Assembly: GCF_044762855.1 (NCBI RefSeq)
Contig: NZ_JBIWFB010000013.1
Location: 1 to 64,000, forward strand
Length of the DNA: 64,000 bases
DNA from: Psychrobacillus sp044762855
Lineage (GTDB): Bacteria > Bacillota > Bacilli > Bacillales_A > Planococcaceae
Reading direction: 5' to 3'
Shown piece by piece: positions 52,048 to 61,611 of the stretch; position 1 is the first letter of the stretch; the number at the start of each line of letters is the position of its first letter. The position numbers were made by a program, and so were the translations under genes. The notes below the pieces were generated by a model, which did no database searches, was not told where the DNA came from, and saw only the letters and a list, made by a program, of their open reading frames with translations.

Positions 52048-53664
52048 TCACACATCCTTTTTATCCCTACTATTTTGTGGAATAATAATAGTAAATCTAG
52101 CTCCTCCTAATTCACTTTTATCCATATAAATCTGACCATTCAATAACCCAATGGAATTTTTTACAATGGCCAAGCCAATCCCATGGTTTTCTCCGCTTTT
52201 AGTCGTATATCCATCTTCGAAAATAATATCTTCCATCATTATAGGTACACCGGGTCCACTATCTTCTATATCGAAAATAATTTCTTTACCTAAATCGGTA
52301 AAGGAGACTTTGACTACACCTTTATGTTCATTTTTTTTCCTTGCTGCTTCCATTGCGTTATCAATAATATTGCCGATTATCGGGACAAAATGATTCGATT
52401 TTACATTGTCTAAAATGCTATCTAATCGGCTATCTGGATCAATTTCCAAAGTGACTTGTAATTCCTTTGAACGATTCATTTTACCAAGTAAACAAGCCGC
52501 AATTAATGGATCTTTAACTGACTCCATAAGGAAAGAAACAATATTTTGTCGTTCACTCACTTCAGAGGAGACAATGTTAATGGCACGATCATATTCTTTC
52601 AAAACAAGTAATCCATAAATGGTATTTAATTTGTTCAAAAACTCATGATTTTGGGCTCTCATATTTTCCGAAAAGGTTTTTATTTTCGAGAATTCTTCGG
52701 TCAATTGTTCAATTTCCGACACAGTTCGTATCGTTAAAACAACCCCTAAAATCTCTTCTTCAATTAATATTGGAGATGCATCTAGCACATAAAGTTGTTC
52801 GTTCAGCAATAACTTCCTACTCGTATAGCTTCCTTTCGTTGCAATGGCTTCGTTAATATACTTTTCTAGTTGGTTGTCCGCAATAATCGAACCTACAATA
52901 AGTTGCTCGTCATGGAACAATTCACGTGCTCGACGATTCATCGATGTAATTTTCTTTTCGATGTTCACGGTAATCGTTGCATCACGAATGGATTCGAGAG
53001 TTGCTTCTTTTTCTGTAAAAAGAAATGAAATTTCCGCTGGTTCTAGGCCATACGTCAGTTTTTTTAACCTTCTCGCTATTAATATTGCACCACTTATTCC
53101 TATTAGAAGCGGAATAATAGCTAGTTGAATCACATGTTTTCTATAATTGAGTACTTGTTGTTCTATGCTATTTACTAAAAACCCAACAGAGGAGACACCG
53201 ATCACTTCTCCGTTATCGTTCCAAATTGGCGTTTTTGCTTTTATGGCCGGTCCTGATATTCCATTGCCACGGTAAATGAGTGATTTGTGCTCACGAAGCG
53301 GTGCCTCATTACTTGTAAGTGTTGGCTTTCCAATATTCTCGGGATTGGGGTGGGAATAACGTATACCTTGATCATTCGCAACTGTGACGTAGTCTGCTCC
53401 AGTTGTTTTACGTATTGTTTCGGAGATTAGTTGAATGCGCTTGGATGGATCTTCGTCTTCAAATGCTTCAATAATAGTAGGATTCTGTGCAGTTAACTTT
53501 GCGACAGTCATCGCTTGTTTTCCCATATTATTTTCCACAATATCATCGAGCATCGTAGAAAAAAGGATGCTTACAAGCAATGTGCTTATTAATACAACAA
53601 CTATTATTAGTAACGTCATTTGGGTCAATAACGTCATTCGTGATTTTTTTATTGAAACATCCAT
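52048..53664 (-). CDS. Sensor histidine kinase, CitS/DcuS type
   Basis: A 538-residue membrane kinase. Two membrane helices (about 13-35 and 170-192) flank an extracellular Cache/PAS citrate-type sensor (RYSHPNPENIGKP, a family motif). A cytosolic PAS domain follows (about 215-320), then the DcuS-type H-box RAQNHEFLNKLNTIYGLL and ATPase motifs IIGNIIDNAMEAARK, DSGPGVPIMMED and HGIGLAIVKNSI. It likely senses a tri- or dicarboxylate. Forms an operon with the CitT-like regulator. Confidence 0.92.
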   Translation of the reverse strand: MDVSIKKSRMTLLTQMTLLIIVVVLISTLLVSILFSTMLDDIVENNMGKQAMTVAKLTAQNPTIIEAFEDEDPSKRIQLISETIRKTTGADYVTVANDQGIRYSHPNPENIGKPTLTSNEAPLREHKSLIYRGNGISGPAIKAKTPIWNDNGEVIGVSSVGFLVNSIEQQVLNYRKHVIQLAIIPLLIGISGAILIARRLKKLTYGLEPAEISFLFTEKEATLESIRDATITVNIEKKITSMNRRARELFHDEQLIVGSIIADNQLEKYINEAIATKGSYTSRKLLLNEQLYVLDASPILIEEEILGVVLTIRTVSEIEQLTEEFSKIKTFSENMRAQNHEFLNKLNTIYGLLVLKEYDRAINIVSSEVSERQNIVSFLMESVKDPLIAACLLGKMNRSKELQVTLEIDPDSRLDSILDNVKSNHFVPIIGNIIDNAMEAARKKNEHKGVVKVSFTDLGKEIIFDIEDSGPGVPIMMEDIIFEDGYTTKSGENHGIGLAIVKNSIGLLNGQIYMDKSELGGARFTIIIPQNSRDKKDV

Positions 53665-53839
53665 AATCTCACTTCACGCCTTCGCAATCATTCGTATACT
53701 TACCGTTAAAGCCTATCCAGTTATTATATAGTTTGTCTCTCGTTTCTTCAATGAATGGAGAAGCGAGAATATTGTTCTCACAAGGAAAGTGGGAGGGGGC
53801 AATGCGTGTAGCTTGTTTACTAGAGCAGCCTCTTGAGGA

Positions 53840-54605
53840 TATATTGTTCATTATAGGGAAAGTGCGCCGTAAAGCCTTATTAAGTGGCCGCTAGGATTTT
53901 CGCTGCAATCGTACGCTTTCCGCCGGGTAAGCGATGAGCCATCCCCGCCGCTTAGGCGTACGTTGGGATGTCCCATTTTGCTCACTTATCCGGCTGGAGT
54001 CGACGCTTGCAGCGAAAATCAAGGAAAATCACTTGCTTATTCAATATTTGCTTGCTAATAACAAATCTTCCTACATTTTATGGGCCTATTTTATCCAGTA
54101 AATGGCTTAGAGCAACCAACCATTCATGGAAAGCAACCAATTCCAGTCTGAAAGCAATCAAATAGCGATGAAAGCAACTAAATTCTTAAATCAGCTCTTT
54201 ACTTAGGGTGAGGCGACTATAATTTCTATATATTATTGGAACAATACGTAATAAAGCCATCTGAGCACGCAAGCTAGTATCGGATAGACTGGGGTTGTCG
54301 TGGTTCAGCTGCCATGTTTTCTCTTTTGGGGTGTGCATTGTAACGTTGGGAGTTGTGATTGTCACGCACACTGTGGAAATGGGCTCTTTCAACCATTTAT
54401 TGTTAATACGAGACCACGATAAGTAAGTTTTTACCATTGATTTTCGCTGCAGGGCGGCGACTCCGAAGGGATCAAGTGAGTAAGATGAGACTTCACAACG
54501 TACGCGCGTAGGCGCGGCGGTGAAGGCTCATCACTCACCCCACGGAAAGCGTCCGTCCTGCAGCGAAAATCACAGCGGTCGCTACGACACATTTTCTCTA
54601 AAAAG
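53840..54605. repeat. Composite repeat, copy 4, bracketed by two palindrome units
   Basis: Between outer ends TATAGGGAAAGTGCGCCGTA and GGTCGCTACGACACATTTTC lie two units with GATTTTCGCTGCA...TGCAGCGAAAATC ends: 53895-54020 and 54439-54571. The left unit is most like that of copy 2, the right like that of copy 1. Between them are a 21-bp array (54108-54190) and unrelated AT-rich DNA. No gene. It forms the gap between the CitS-like kinase and the wall protein. Confidence 0.8.
54108..54190 (+). repeat. 21-bp tandem array, copy 4
   Basis: Four units, e.g. GAAAGCAACCAATTCCAGTCT (54129), GAAAGCAATCAAATAGCGAT (20 bases, 54150) and GAAAGCAACTAAATTCTTAAA (54170). More degenerate than at 15.0 and 18.2 kb. 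Confidence 0.75.
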
Positions 54606-54668
54606 CGACCCGTCTTTCTCTTAAGAAAAGATATCCACATACCTTATTTTTAATTATCCCCACAAACG

Positions 54669-54702
54669 CAAAAAAGATGAGTGCAAGGCCCCCATCTTTT
54701 AA
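54669..54702 (-). terminator. Terminator of the LysM-3D gene
   Basis: The minus strand reads AAAGATG-GGGGCCTTGCACT-CATCTTT followed by T residues. It follows the stop codon by about ten bases. Confidence 0.75.
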
Positions 54703-54711
54703 CATAATCTC

Positions 54712-55476
54712 TTAATCTAAAATTTTTACTTTAACAGTTTTCTTTCCCCAATTAATTGCTTCCGCTTTTGATGGAATGAATATGTCTATTTTATTTCCTT
54801 TAATCGACCCACCGGTATCTCCGGCAATTGCTTCACCGTATCCTTCTACCCAAACTTTGGAACCTAGTGGAATTACGGATGGATCTACAGAGATAACTTT
54901 TTGTTGTGGATTTGCAATTAAGTCAATACCAGTCGCTGTTATACCTGAGCATCCTTCACAACTTGCTGTATATGCAGTTGAAGTGACAGTCAATTCTTTC
55001 GCTGTTGATGCTACAGGAGCTGATGGTTTAGTAGCTGGTGCCGAAGTTTTAGCTGGCGCATTCGATACATTTGCGACTGGTAAAGCAGCCGCACTTACTT
55101 TACGTTCAACCTTTTTAGTTCCTTCAATTATTAATTCATCTCCAGGTTGTATTAAATCACTAGTAAGTTGATTACGCTCCATCAACTCATCCACAGAAAT
55201 ATTATGTAGTTTGGCAATATCAAAAAGCGTATCCCCCAAAACAACGACATGTGTTTCCGACACATCTTCTATTTTTAACTCTTGAGATGGGTAGATAATA
55301 GTTGATTCAAGCCCATTCCATGTTTGCAAGTCTTGTACTGTTACATTATTCTCTTGGGAAATAGACCAAAGTGTGTCTCCTGTTTTTACCGTATGAACGC
55401 TTGATGCGGATGCTTGTCCCGCCGCTCCTACTGATAATGCTGTAATTACCGTTAGCGCAACCATGTGTTTTTTCAT
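54712..55476 (-). CDS. Secreted LysM-3D domain wall protein (YocH-like)
   Basis: A 254-residue exported protein: signal peptide (1-24, ASA), two LysM domains (about 27-70, HTVKTGDTLWSISQENNV; about 74-116, HVVVLGDTLFDIAKLHNI), an Ala/Pro/Thr-rich linker, and a C-terminal 3D domain (about 160-254) with the Asp triad in SVDPSVIPLGSKVWVEGYG and GDTGGSIKGNKIDIF. Like B. subtilis YocH, it is likely a wall lytic transglycosylase-type enzyme. Start ATG after AAAGGAGG. Upstream 55606-55620 has TGTAAT half-sites but not with WalR spacing. Confidence 0.9.
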   Translation of the reverse strand: MKKHMVALTVITALSVGAAGQASASSVHTVKTGDTLWSISQENNVTVQDLQTWNGLESTIIYPSQELKIEDVSETHVVVLGDTLFDIAKLHNISVDELMERNQLTSDLIQPGDELIIEGTKKVERKVSAAALPVANVSNAPAKTSAPATKPSAPVASTAKELTVTSTAYTASCEGCSGITATGIDLIANPQQKVISVDPSVIPLGSKVWVEGYGEAIAGDTGGSIKGNKIDIFIPSKAEAINWGKKTVKVKILD

Positions 55477-55659
55477 AAAATGAATTTCCTCCTTTTCACT
55501 AACGCCACTTAGTTTAACATTCTAAGATGTCAGTACCATTGCAGAATTATGAGAAGGAGGTTTCAATTAAATGACAAAATTCATCTGCTTGATATAATTG
55601 TAATATTTGTAATCACGAACATTGATTGAGTAACTACATGTATTACAGAATGTAAGATA

Positions 55660-56448
55660 TTACCACACTACCCGTTGCCGGCGTCTATATACTTTATTCT
55701 CTTTGTAGTTCTTTTCTTCTTTTCCAATCCCTAAATAATGTTCACGAACTTCTTCGTTTGACAATAGAAAGTCTGCATTCCCTTGCATGACGACTCTACC
55801 ATTTTCCATAATATATCCATAGTCAGCAATAGATAGCGCAACATTGGCATTTTGCTCCACTACTAGCATGGAAGTCCCCTCATCTTGGTTAATTTGCTTA
55901 ATGATTTGGAAAATCTCTTTTACAAGTAGCGGAGCAATTCCCAAAGATGGCTCATCCAATAATAGCAGCTTTGGTTTTGCCATAATCCCCCTTCCTATTG
56001 CAAGCATTTGCTGTTCTCCCCCTGACAAGAAACCGGCTTTTCTTGACCGCAAAGCTTTTAGTTTTGGAAAATAGACGAATATCTTATCCATATCTTCTTT
56101 AATATTGGCACGATCCTTACGACAATATGCCCCCGCCATTAAGTTTTCTTCGACGGTTAAATCTCTAAATACATGCCTGCCCTCCATGCAAAGGAATATA
56201 CCATTCTTCACAATTACATCAGGTGTCATATTGTTTAAATTTTTCCCTTGAAACTCGATGGAACCATCTGTAATGTGCCCGCCGTCACCAGTAAGTAGTC
56301 CAGAAATGGATTTCAACGTCGTTGATTTTCCTGCTCCATTGCTACCTAAAAGTGCTACAATCTTTCCTTCTGGTACATGGAGTGACATCCCTTTCAAGGC
56401 TAAAATGATTTTCGAATAGACCGCTTCAATATTATTTACATGGAGCAT
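55660..56448 (-). CDS. ABC transporter ATPase, LivF-like
   Basis: A 262-residue ATPase of the HAAT (branched-chain-type) ABC family. Walker A GSNGAGKSTTLK (about 34-45), signature LSGGEQQMLAIGRG, Walker B KLLLLDEPSLG. Carries an unusual basic C-terminal extension after YLGIGKEEK (NYKENKVYRRRQRVVW). The last gene of the six-gene operon. Start ATG after GAGAGGAGAATACA. Confidence 0.93.
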   Translation of the reverse strand: MLHVNNIEAVYSKIILALKGMSLHVPEGKIVALLGSNGAGKSTTLKSISGLLTGDGGHITDGSIEFQGKNLNNMTPDVIVKNGIFLCMEGRHVFRDLTVEENLMAGAYCRKDRANIKEDMDKIFVYFPKLKALRSRKAGFLSGGEQQMLAIGRGIMAKPKLLLLDEPSLGIAPLLVKEIFQIIKQINQDEGTSMLVVEQNANVALSIADYGYIMENGRVVMQGNADFLLSNEEVREHYLGIGKEEKNYKENKVYRRRQRVVW

Positions 56449-56491
56449 TGTATTCTCCTCTCTAGCAAAATCATTTATTTATATCCATTCC

Positions 56492-57715
56492 TTAATCGTT
56501 GTGGCTGAAATAGTCAGTCAATGGCTCCCATTTACCATCTTTTACAATACCAAGACGTGTTTTTTCAGTACCAGTGTGGCTATCTGCGCTAAAGCTAACA
56601 GGAGCTCCTAAACCACCTAGATCTAAATCCTTTAATGATTCCAAACCAGAACGGATTTCTGTCCCAGTTAGATCACCATCTGGATGATTTTTAGCAGCTT
56701 CTTGAATTCCTGCTACTAAAATTTTAGCAGTAGTCCATCCTTGAATGAATTTCTGATTTATGTCATCTAACGTCTTTCCTTCTCCATCCAAATACTCTTT
56801 TATATCAGCCATACCTGGAAGATCTTCCGATGGCATCGCATGCGAAAGAATTCCTATATAACCTTCTGCAACGTCATTACCAACTATATCAATTACTCCT
56901 TCACCAGATGCCCAGTTCAACCCGATAAACTGAGTCTTAATACCAAGCGTATTAGCATCTCTTAAAATAGTCGCTGTTGCTCCCCATGTTTCTTGAATAA
57001 TGGCATAGTCAGGATTTTTCTTTTGCATATTTAACAATTGAGATTGTGCTTCAGTAGCTTGTACGTCTACGATTTGCTCATCCACAATTTTCACGCCTAT
57101 CTCCTCACCATATGCTTTAATATCTTCAATAGGTGAGCGTCCAAATGCTGTATCATTGTATAATAACGCTACCGTCGGATCAGATCCTTTATGATTATCT
57201 TTAATCCATTTCAAAACGGAACGTCCTTGATCCGAGTAAGATGCAGCCGCTAAGAAATTATATGGACTTTCCTCTAGACTTTTTAAGTTTTCTGAATAAG
57301 AAGCAGAAAAGTATGGAAGTTTATCGCTAGCTACTTGTTGACGCAAAGCTTCCGTATCACCAGTCCCCCAACCTAGTACAGCAGATACCTTCTCCTTATC
57401 ACGAAGTTCTTGATAAATTTTTTGCGCTTGAGGAATTTCATACGCATAGTCTTTTCCAGTCAATTCAATGTTTAGTCCCTCTACTCCGCCTTTACTTTTT
57501 AAATACTTAAAATACGCTTGCTCCCCTTCTGCATAAGGTGTTCCTACATCACCAGTTCCCCCTGTGATATCATAAAGTCCACCAATTACAACCGTCCTCT
57601 CCCCTTTTTTCACATCTCCACTTACGGCTACTTTTTCATCTGAACACGCACCAAGCAATAATACGAACATGATTCCCATTAACAAGCTTGTCCACATACT
57701 TTTTCTAATCTTCAC
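56492..57715 (-). CDS. ABC transporter substrate-binding lipoprotein, LivJ-like
   Basis: A 407-residue lipoprotein with a lipobox (LLLGAC, Cys about 24) followed by a type I periplasmic-binding fold: VVIGGLYDITGGTGDVGTPY, the KVSAVLGWGTGD segment and FIQGWTTAKILV near the C-terminus. The GTG start after GAGGGGGATATTT is used; the longer upstream frame overlaps LivM. Ligands of this cluster are probably organic acids rather than Leu/Ile/Val, given the acyl-CoA ligase partner (inference). Confidence 0.92.
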   Translation of the reverse strand: MKIRKSMWTSLLMGIMFVLLLGACSDEKVAVSGDVKKGERTVVIGGLYDITGGTGDVGTPYAEGEQAYFKYLKSKGGVEGLNIELTGKDYAYEIPQAQKIYQELRDKEKVSAVLGWGTGDTEALRQQVASDKLPYFSASYSENLKSLEESPYNFLAAASYSDQGRSVLKWIKDNHKGSDPTVALLYNDTAFGRSPIEDIKAYGEEIGVKIVDEQIVDVQATEAQSQLLNMQKKNPDYAIIQETWGATATILRDANTLGIKTQFIGLNWASGEGVIDIVGNDVAEGYIGILSHAMPSEDLPGMADIKEYLDGEGKTLDDINQKFIQGWTTAKILVAGIQEAAKNHPDGDLTGTEIRSGLESLKDLDLGGLGAPVSFSADSHTGTEKTRLGIVKDGKWEPLTDYFSHND

Positions 57716-57747
57716 AAATATCCCCCTCGGTTTATGAAACGATTTTT

Positions 57748-58809
57748 TTAATAGGAAAACGGCCATAGTTTAAAGTACTTCTTCATATTGAGCCAAATAT
57801 GAGCTAGCCCCCCTGGTTCAAATATTAAAAATATAATAATAACTGCCCCAAACACAAAATCTTTAAAAGCAGAAAGCAGTTGATATAAATTCGGTGCAAA
57901 AGCAGTTAAAACGTCAATGATCGAACTTAAACTGACTGGTAAAAGGGTAATAAAGACAGCCCCTAGAATAGAACCAAACACACTACCTAATCCTCCGATT
58001 AAGATCATGGCCAAATATTCTATCGACACATGAAAACTATAAAGTTCCGGGCTAACGATCATCGTATAATGTGCTAATAAAGCGCCTGCAATTCCAACAA
58101 AAAAAGAACTTATGGCAAACGCCATCACTTTATATTGGAATAGATTAATCCCCATAATTTGCGCAGCAATATCACGGTCACGTACAGCTAAAAAAGCCCG
58201 ACCAGTTCGTGTTCTTATCAAATTTGTTGCATATAAAACAGTTAAAAGAAGAATAATGGCACATAAATAGTAATAACCTGTATTACTTGATAAAGATATT
58301 TCTCCAATTTTAGGTCGGTTGAGTACCATTCCTGCAGTTCCACCTGTTAAACTATCCCACCTGCTAATAACAAATAGAATAATGACTTGAGCAGCTAACG
58401 TTGCGATTGCTAAGTACAAGCCTTTCAAACGCAAGGAGGGAATCCCAAACAGACCACCTATTAATGCCGTAACGATCCCAGCTATTGGCAATGCAATCCA
58501 AAAACTTAAACCATAAGTCGATGTCAATATCGCAGAAGTATACCCTCCCACCCCTAGAAAGGCTCCTACTCCTATCGATATTTGACCTGTTAAGCCAGTT
58601 AAAATATTAAGTCCGATTGCTCCTACAGATGCAATAGCACATAATGTTAACAATCCTATCCAGTAATTGGATACAAAAAGAGGTAATGCAAGAACGATCA
58701 GTACAATGAGAAGGGCTTTGACTTTTGCCCCAGTTGTCCCAAACAACCTCATATCGTCTCTATAGGAAGTTTTATAATTCCCGCTTTCCCTAACAAATAA
58801 GTTTCGCAA
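57748..58809 (-). CDS. ABC transporter permease, LivM-like
   Basis: A 353-residue permease with about ten helices and the LivM signature GLNILTGLTGQISIGVGAFLGVG, SLRLKGLYLAIATLA and the EAA-type cytoplasmic loop LAVRDRDIAAQIMGIN. The TTG start after GAGAGGGTGTGATAGA is chosen, 4 bases after the LivH stop. Part of the HAAT transporter. Confidence 0.92.
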   Translation of the reverse strand: MRNLFVRESGNYKTSYRDDMRLFGTTGAKVKALLIVLIVLALPLFVSNYWIGLLTLCAIASVGAIGLNILTGLTGQISIGVGAFLGVGGYTSAILTSTYGLSFWIALPIAGIVTALIGGLFGIPSLRLKGLYLAIATLAAQVIILFVISRWDSLTGGTAGMVLNRPKIGEISLSSNTGYYYLCAIILLLTVLYATNLIRTRTGRAFLAVRDRDIAAQIMGINLFQYKVMAFAISSFFVGIAGALLAHYTMIVSPELYSFHVSIEYLAMILIGGLGSVFGSILGAVFITLLPVSLSSIIDVLTAFAPNLYQLLSAFKDFVFGAVIIIFLIFEPGGLAHIWLNMKKYFKLWPFSY

Positions 58810-58813
58810 TCTA

Positions 58814-59698
58814 TCACACCCTCTCGATTCTTCGACTACCAAATAAGCCATGTGGTTTTAACATCAATATAAGGAGGACAATGATAAAAGGAACTACATC
58901 TTTCAGCCCCCCTCCTACAAGAGGGTCCAGATAACCTCCAGCTAAGTTTTGAACAATACCTATGATGAATCCTCCAATAATTGCTCCTAAAACACTATCA
59001 AGACCTCCTAGAATTACGACAGGTAAAACCGTTAAACCGATAGCTGACATAGTAGGGCTTAAACCATTTATATTACCTAGGAGCACTCCTCCCACTGCAG
59101 CGACTACTGCAGCAATCATCCAAGTTGCGGCATATACATATTTCACACTCATTCCCATGGATAATGCGGCTTGACGATCATCTGCAACTGCTCTCATCGC
59201 AATTCCCATTTTAGAAAACTTGAAGAAGAGAGAGAAAATAATAAGCAACACAACAACCACTATAAATGACCAAAGATAAACAGGAGTAATGACTACTCCT
59301 GCAATATTAATAGGGGTCTGTGGAAAAACGGCTGGAAATGTACGTGTCTGATGCCCCCAAATCATATGCACTGCTCCACCGAGCAAACTGGACAAACCTA
59401 TGGTGGCCATAATGACGGATACGACTGGTGCATTTTGGATAGGCCTAATAACCAATCTTTCCACAACAAGTCCTAGCACGGCACTGAAGACAAGTGTGAT
59501 TAGTAATGCATAAATGAATGGAATTTTGTAGGCAGTCATTAAGATTAAACAAATATAAGGTCCAATAATAACGAATTCTCCGTTTGCTAGGTTTAATGCC
59601 CCACTAGCCCTATAAATTAGAACAAATCCTAATGCTACAAGGCCGTAAATACTGCCGACAACCACTCCTGTTACGAGCATTTGTAGAAAAAAAGTCAT
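58814..59698 (-). CDS. ABC transporter permease, LivH-like
   Basis: A 294-residue permease with eight predicted helices and LivH motifs: GSIYGLVALGFVLIYRASGALNLANGEF and the cytoplasmic loop MRAVADDRQAALSMGMS. Start ATG after GGGGGTGGCATAAAC, two bases after the acyl-CoA ligase stop. Confidence 0.93.
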   Translation of the reverse strand: MTFFLQMLVTGVVVGSIYGLVALGFVLIYRASGALNLANGEFVIIGPYICLILMTAYKIPFIYALLITLVFSAVLGLVVERLVIRPIQNAPVVSVIMATIGLSSLLGGAVHMIWGHQTRTFPAVFPQTPINIAGVVITPVYLWSFIVVVVLLIIFSLFFKFSKMGIAMRAVADDRQAALSMGMSVKYVYAATWMIAAVVAAVGGVLLGNINGLSPTMSAIGLTVLPVVILGGLDSVLGAIIGGFIIGIVQNLAGGYLDPLVGGGLKDVVPFIIVLLILMLKPHGLFGSRRIERV

Positions 59699-59700
59699 GT

Positions 59701-61596
59701 TTATGCCACCCCCTGTTTCATGTTCAACTGAATAACTTGTAAACTGATCTCCCCAATAGATTCTTTTTCAAAATTAGTCATCGTTACTTTTTCAGTTTCG
59801 GAATACATCCCACTAATAAGCATTTGGTACTTATCCTCGATGAATTTTCTTCTTACTTTTAATGTGCGTGTTAATTCTCCATCATCCGCAGTAAACTGTT
59901 TGTGTAAAATAGAAAACTTTTTTACACGAGCGTATGATGGTAGTTGATCCATTAACCCTGCCACTTGTTGTTCGATGAACTCAATAACCTGGGGATCTCT
60001 TGCTAAATCGGAATACTCCGTATAAACAATTCGATTTTTATCTGCCCAGCGACCTACACTGTTTAAGTCGATATTCAAGATAGCGGTAATATACGGCATA
60101 TCCTTACCGAAACAGACTGCCTCTTGTATATAGGGACTAGTTTTTAATTTATTCTCTACTATTCTCGGATAAATGAGTTTCTCGTTTTGGTCCTTAATAA
60201 TGTCCTCTTGCCGATCAAGCATATAGAGATGCCCGTCTGTTCCTAAGCGTCCGCAATCTCCTAAAGTAGTCCATCCATCAATCATCGTCTGGCGATCTTC
60301 CTCATGTAAATACTGAGTAGAAATAGAGGAATTTCTTACATAAATAACCCCATCTTCGCCAATTCTTACATCTGTTCCAGGTAGAGGCACTCCGGAACTT
60401 TCTACGTTAATATCATCATCCAACTGAACAAATGCGATACCCGCTAACTCTGTCCCTCCATATGTTTGTTTCACGTTTACTCCAATACTATGAAAAAAGT
60501 AAAAAGCTTCAGTTTGAAGTGCGGCCCCGGCGATATATGCTCTTTTAATCCGAGATAGTCCCACATGATCTCGAATGGCACTGAAAATAAGGAAATCACC
60601 AAGTTGGTACATAAGTTTTTCTCCAAATGAAAGAGTTTGTTTATTTAACTTGGCATGTGCCATTTTGTCTCCATATTTCTTAAAAGTTTGATAGACCTTT
60701 TTCTTAAACCAACTTGCACCTTCCATTCGGATAGTAAAATCAGACATAATCTTTTGATAAACTCTAGGCGGTGCTAAAAGAGTTTGAGGTCCTATTTCAC
60801 GTAAATCACCAATTACTGTATGCGCCTTTTCTGGAAAATTCACAACCATTCCAGTTGATAATGGAATAACAACGCTGACCACTTGCTCATGAATCCAAGA
60901 GAGTGGTAAAAAAGAAAAGTAATCATCTTTTTCTTCCATTTGATCAACTCTCAAAAGATTTTTCGCGGCATCTTGTAAGTTTTCATGTGTAAGCAATACC
61001 CCTCTTGCCTTGCCAGTTGTTGCCGCACTATAAGCAATCATCGCATGGTCGTCTCCAAGTCCTTGAGCTAATTGATTTTGAAAAAAGCGTGGATTATCCT
61101 CTGCTAAACTGGCTCCATTCTCTAAAAGCTCTTCAAAATCTATTAACTTTGGATGTTTATAATGGCGCATTCCTTGTTTATTGTAAAAAATGATATGTTC
61201 AACAAGTGGAATCTCCTGTTCGATTTCCAGCAATTTATCTACTTGCTCCTGATCTTCCACGACAACAAGACGTGCCTGGCAATCGTTTAAATAGTAAATA
61301 AGCTGTTCTGGAAGCGATTCTTGATAAATTCCAACCGAAATACCACCTAAACTTTGAGTAGCCATTTGCGAATAAAGCCACTGCGGTCGATTTTCGCCTA
61401 TAATCGCCAGTTTTTCTCCGCTTTTAAAATTCAACTTTTTAGCTAATGAAAGGGATAATCGCTCTACCTTTTTTAAATAGTCGCCCCATGTGATTTCATT
61501 CCATATTCCCAAATGTTTTTGCCTTAATGCAACTTCATGTTCTTTCTTAGACGCACGTTCCGCTAAAAGATTAGGTAATGTTTTTTCTGACCCCAC
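59701..61596 (-). CDS. AMP-forming acyl-CoA ligase in a HAAT transporter operon
   Basis: A 631-residue ANL-superfamily enzyme (long-chain fatty acid or aromatic acid CoA ligase type). The P-loop is IAYSAATTGKARGVLLT, a variant of YTSGTTGxPKG. Other motifs are TYGGTELAGI and GWTTLGDCGRLGTDGHLYMLDR (from DGWxxTGDxG). Converts an organic acid to its CoA thioester with ATP. Flanked on both sides by transporter genes in one operon, so it likely activates the imported substrate. GTG start after AAAGGTGGAATAAGC. Confidence 0.9.
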   Translation of the reverse strand: MGSEKTLPNLLAERASKKEHEVALRQKHLGIWNEITWGDYLKKVERLSLSLAKKLNFKSGEKLAIIGENRPQWLYSQMATQSLGGISVGIYQESLPEQLIYYLNDCQARLVVVEDQEQVDKLLEIEQEIPLVEHIIFYNKQGMRHYKHPKLIDFEELLENGASLAEDNPRFFQNQLAQGLGDDHAMIAYSAATTGKARGVLLTHENLQDAAKNLLRVDQMEEKDDYFSFLPLSWIHEQVVSVVIPLSTGMVVNFPEKAHTVIGDLREIGPQTLLAPPRVYQKIMSDFTIRMEGASWFKKKVYQTFKKYGDKMAHAKLNKQTLSFGEKLMYQLGDFLIFSAIRDHVGLSRIKRAYIAGAALQTEAFYFFHSIGVNVKQTYGGTELAGIAFVQLDDDINVESSGVPLPGTDVRIGEDGVIYVRNSSISTQYLHEEDRQTMIDGWTTLGDCGRLGTDGHLYMLDRQEDIIKDQNEKLIYPRIVENKLKTSPYIQEAVCFGKDMPYITAILNIDLNSVGRWADKNRIVYTEYSDLARDPQVIEFIEQQVAGLMDQLPSYARVKKFSILHKQFTADDGELTRTLKVRRKFIEDKYQMLISGMYSETEKVTMTNFEKESIGEISLQVIQLNMKQGVA

Positions 61597-61611
61597 GCTT
61601 ATTCCACCTTT

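Noticed and set aside
53669..54640. Short open frames between the CitS-like gene and the LysM-3D gene
   Set aside because: All overlap repeat copy 4 or lack ribosome sites.
55571..55597. Eight-codon plus-strand frame after a strong GAAGGAGG site
   Set aside because: Too short, no context, spacing long; could be chance in an AT-rich gap.
55606..55620. TGTAAT-ATT-TGTAAT upstream of the LysM-3D gene as a WalR box
   Set aside because: Half-site spacing is 3 instead of 5 bases, so it does not fit the consensus although YocH-type genes are WalR targets elsewhere.
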